A stretch of 38,419 bases of DNA from assembly GCA_011316305.1 (NCBI GenBank), contig SAUG01000196.1, positions 1 to 38,419 on the forward strand, in the 5' to 3' direction. Under the pieces are notes generated by a model that was not told the DNA's origin, made no database searches, and saw only the letters and a program-made list of their open reading frames with translations. A program made the translations under genes and the position numbers. The stretch comes from Rusavskia elegans (taxonomy: Eukaryota > Ascomycota > Lecanoromycetes > Teloschistales > Teloschistaceae). Below, one piece after another: positions 35,642 through 38,419 of the stretch (position 1 is the first letter of the stretch; each line of letters begins with the position of its first letter).

Positions 35642-38419
35642 TTCTTCGGCGTATACTTTCTATAATTTTAATATAACTATTATAGCTAATAGTTCTTTAT
35701 TATAGATATTATAGTTCTATTCCGCTAGCGTTAAATATTTTATTATATATACTACCGGGTACTATTTACTATTATATTATTATAGAAGGTATATATCTAT
35801 AGCTATATCTAACGAATCTATTTCTATTTATAATAGTTTTATTAAATTAAATATTTTAAGTACTAGATTCTTTATATATTCTTTTTTAAAATCTTTAAAT
35901 ATTTATTATTCCTTTTTTTTCTAATACTATTCGGTAGTATCTTTTATTAAAACTATTAAAATAAGAATTTTTTTAAAATAGTTTTTAATAAACTTTTAAT
36001 TATAGTTTATAAATTCGAAAAAATTCTAGATTTTTTTAATATTTATTAGTATTTTCTATTTTATAATAGCTTTTAGTTTACTAGAATCGATACGTAATCT
36101 ATTATATTCTATAATAAATTCTAAAAAGTTAATTTCTTTATTATAAAATTTATACTTTTTTAATTTAAAGCGTAAGTCTTTTTCTTCTAGATATTTAAAA
36201 ACTTTACTAATATATTATTTATATTTTTTAAATATTTTAGAAAAAACAAAAATATTATTAAAATAGGCGATAATAAATATATCTAAATATTTTCTAAATA
36301 AATTATTAATTATATTCTAATAAATTACCGAAACGTTTATAAATCTAAATAATATAACCGTATATTTATAGTAATTATACTATATATAGAAAGTTATTTT
36401 TTATTTTTTTTTATTTTTTATCCGTATAAAATTATATATTCTTTAAAAGTCGAATTTTATAAAATATTTTATTCTACTAAATCTATTTTAAAATTTACTG
36501 ATTTTTAGTAGTAAATATTAGTTTTTAATTATAATATTATTTAGCTTTCGATAATTAATATATAGGCGGATTATTCCGTTTTTTTTAGATATAAAAAGGA
36601 AAGAATATTCTACTAGTAATTAAAATTTCCTAATAAATCTCTTTTTTATATTTTTATCTAGATATTTACGAAGTATTTTAAATTCTATTATAAATAAAAA
36701 ATAAATAAATCTAAATATAGATTATTTATCTAATTTAAATTTTATTTTATAAATCTATAATTAATATTTAAATAATATTTTTATAGTTATTTCTTTCCGA
36801 AATAAAATTATCTAATTTTTATATTTATCTAAAACTTTTTTTAATAGATTTTCTATTAACTTTTTATTAAATAATATAGAGTTTTTAAAAGGTTTATAAT
36901 TTTTTTTTCTATTTTTATTTTATTAATCTAGCTAATTTCTACCGGTATCTAATAAATCGGACCTAAATAATTTTTAATTATTTTTTTTCGAAACTATAAA
37001 TTCGCGTTCTATATTCTATTTTTTATCTATCCGAAATTTCTATTTCGATATAGACTAGATATTCTCTATATAAAAGTATTATTTAAAGCTAAATATTCTT
37101 TTTTTCTAGTCTATTACTAGATTATAATCTTTTAACTAAAAAATTTTAAATATAATTTCGTAACTAGCTATTCGAATAATATTAAACTAAAATTCTTGGT
37201 AGTACTAGTTAATTATTATTTAAAACGATATTATTATTTTTATAATCTTTTTATTTCAATTTAGTATTTTATTTCTATTATTAACTATTAAATTATATAG
37301 ATCTTTTTTTTTTAGTTTAAAGAAATTCTTTCCTTTTAGCTAAATCTTTTAATATAAAATTTCCGATTATATCTAAATCGATAAATATTTTAATCTTTTA
37401 TAATCTATTATTAATTTTAATAATTATTTTAATCTCGAATATATATATATATATAGCTAGCTAAATTTAGTTATTTTTTCCGGACTATAAAATTATACGT
37501 TTATAATATATCTATTACTATAAAATTTTATTTTTTTCGGAATTATTATTTATATTCTTGTATTTTTTATTTTTATAATCTATTTACGAAATATATCTAT
37601 AGAATTTCTAATTAAAGATTTTATTTCTTTCCTACTATTTTTTCTAGTATTTATATCTACTATATATAATATATCCGGAATAGTTATAAATATTATAACT
37701 TTCGATTTTAATAGACGTTATAGGAGCGCGTCGGCGTAGTTTTAATAAATACTACCCGGTTTCTTCCTTTTCTAATTTATAGATTCTATAGTTATTATTA
37801 TAACAGGCGGTCTAACTAAATAGTAAATATTAATTTCCTATTATTATATTCTTTTTTTATAATATCGATTTAGAAATAATTTTATTTTTAGAGATATTAT
37901 TTCCTAGTTTTTTTTCTAATATATTAATAATATAATCTATTTTTTGGTTCTACTAATCGTTTTATAGAGACTCGTTATTAATATATATTTTATAAACGTT
38001 TTTAAATCTTTTATAGATTACTATAAATCCTTTCTTTACTATTTCTTTATTATAAAAGACCTAAAGGTATATTAGACGAATATTTTCTATTTCGGTTATC
38101 TATCTAGAAGCGGCTTTTTTTCTAGCTAGTTCTATTAATATTTATATCGAAATATTATTTATCGTAGTTTCCTATAGTATTTTATCGTTTTCTATAAATA
38201 TTAATTTTTTATTTAAACTAATTTTCTAGGATTTAGAATTGCTATTGTTATTTTTTATAATAATTTTATATTAGTCTTTGGATTTTCTTAATATAATATT
38301 AAACTATCGTCGTTATATTTAGTTTAACTAATTTCTTTCTATAAAATAGTTTGGTTTACTATAGTTATAGTATATTTTAGGATTTTTATTTCTTTTATTA
38401 CTTTTAGGGTCTTTTTTTT
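35642..38419 (-). mobile_element. Truncated third gypsy copy C, RIP-inactivated
   Basis: Colinear with copy B from its RNase H region (about 31,540) through reverse transcriptase to gag, continuing past the window edge. The RT catalytic motif again reads YFNN (near 36,251-36,262) and the zinc knuckle near 38,345-38,390 again lacks Cys and His. It begins abruptly in RNase H directly at the right LTR of copy B. Confidence 0.82.

Noticed and set aside
1..38419. CRISPR arrays, rRNA genes, PKS/NRPS or terpene synthase genes
   Set aside because: No spaced direct-repeat arrays, rRNA-like stretches or backbone-synthase motifs were seen on either strand.

Overview
The window looks like nuclear DNA of a filamentous ascomycete (Pezizomycotina). 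Genes carry short GT-AG introns, mostly 45-90 nt with fungal splice sites, and encode typically fungal families. The flanks are AT-rich repeats in which CpA and TpG have been almost eliminated, the signature of repeat-induced point mutation (RIP). A two-compartment genome with AT isochores is common in Dothideomycetes, but I cannot place the genus.

Layout: (1) 1 to about 4,600 is a RIP-destroyed repeat block. It holds the 5' part of a minus-strand Ty3/gypsy retrotransposon (copy A, LTR 2733-3139) and unassigned AT-rich DNA. (2) About 4,600-15,590 is a GC-balanced island. It carries a secreted single-domain expansin-like protein (minus, 4 exons), a kynurenine 3-monooxygenase-like flavoenzyme (minus, 4 exons), and a divergently transcribed DHA2-type MFS transporter (plus, 3 exons). 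(3) About 15,597-17,880 is a small AT-rich island with two hAT-like MITEs, one still flanked by an 8-bp target duplication. (4) About 17,880-27,690 is a second gene island. It holds a 1,563-residue NLR-like STAND protein (alpha/beta-hydrolase, NACHT, beta-propeller; minus), a weak two-exon candidate, a fructosamine-kinase-like phosphotransferase (plus, 4 exons) and a DHA1-type MFS transporter (minus, 1 exon). (5) About 27,690 to the end is a second RIP block. It holds a tRNA-like SINE relic, a complete gypsy element with both LTRs (copy B, 28989-35641) and a truncated third copy (C).

How the genes may work together: the monooxygenase and the DHA2 pump face each other across about 1.4 kb and look like a tailor-and-export pair, possibly for a tryptophan/kynurenine-derived compound, but no backbone synthase, tryptophan dioxygenase or cluster regulator is visible. 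The NLR and the fructosamine-kinase-like gene are also divergent. Effector-like, immunity-like and transport genes between RIP-inactivated repeats fit an accessory region. All spliced models are hand-built from reading frames and splice signals.
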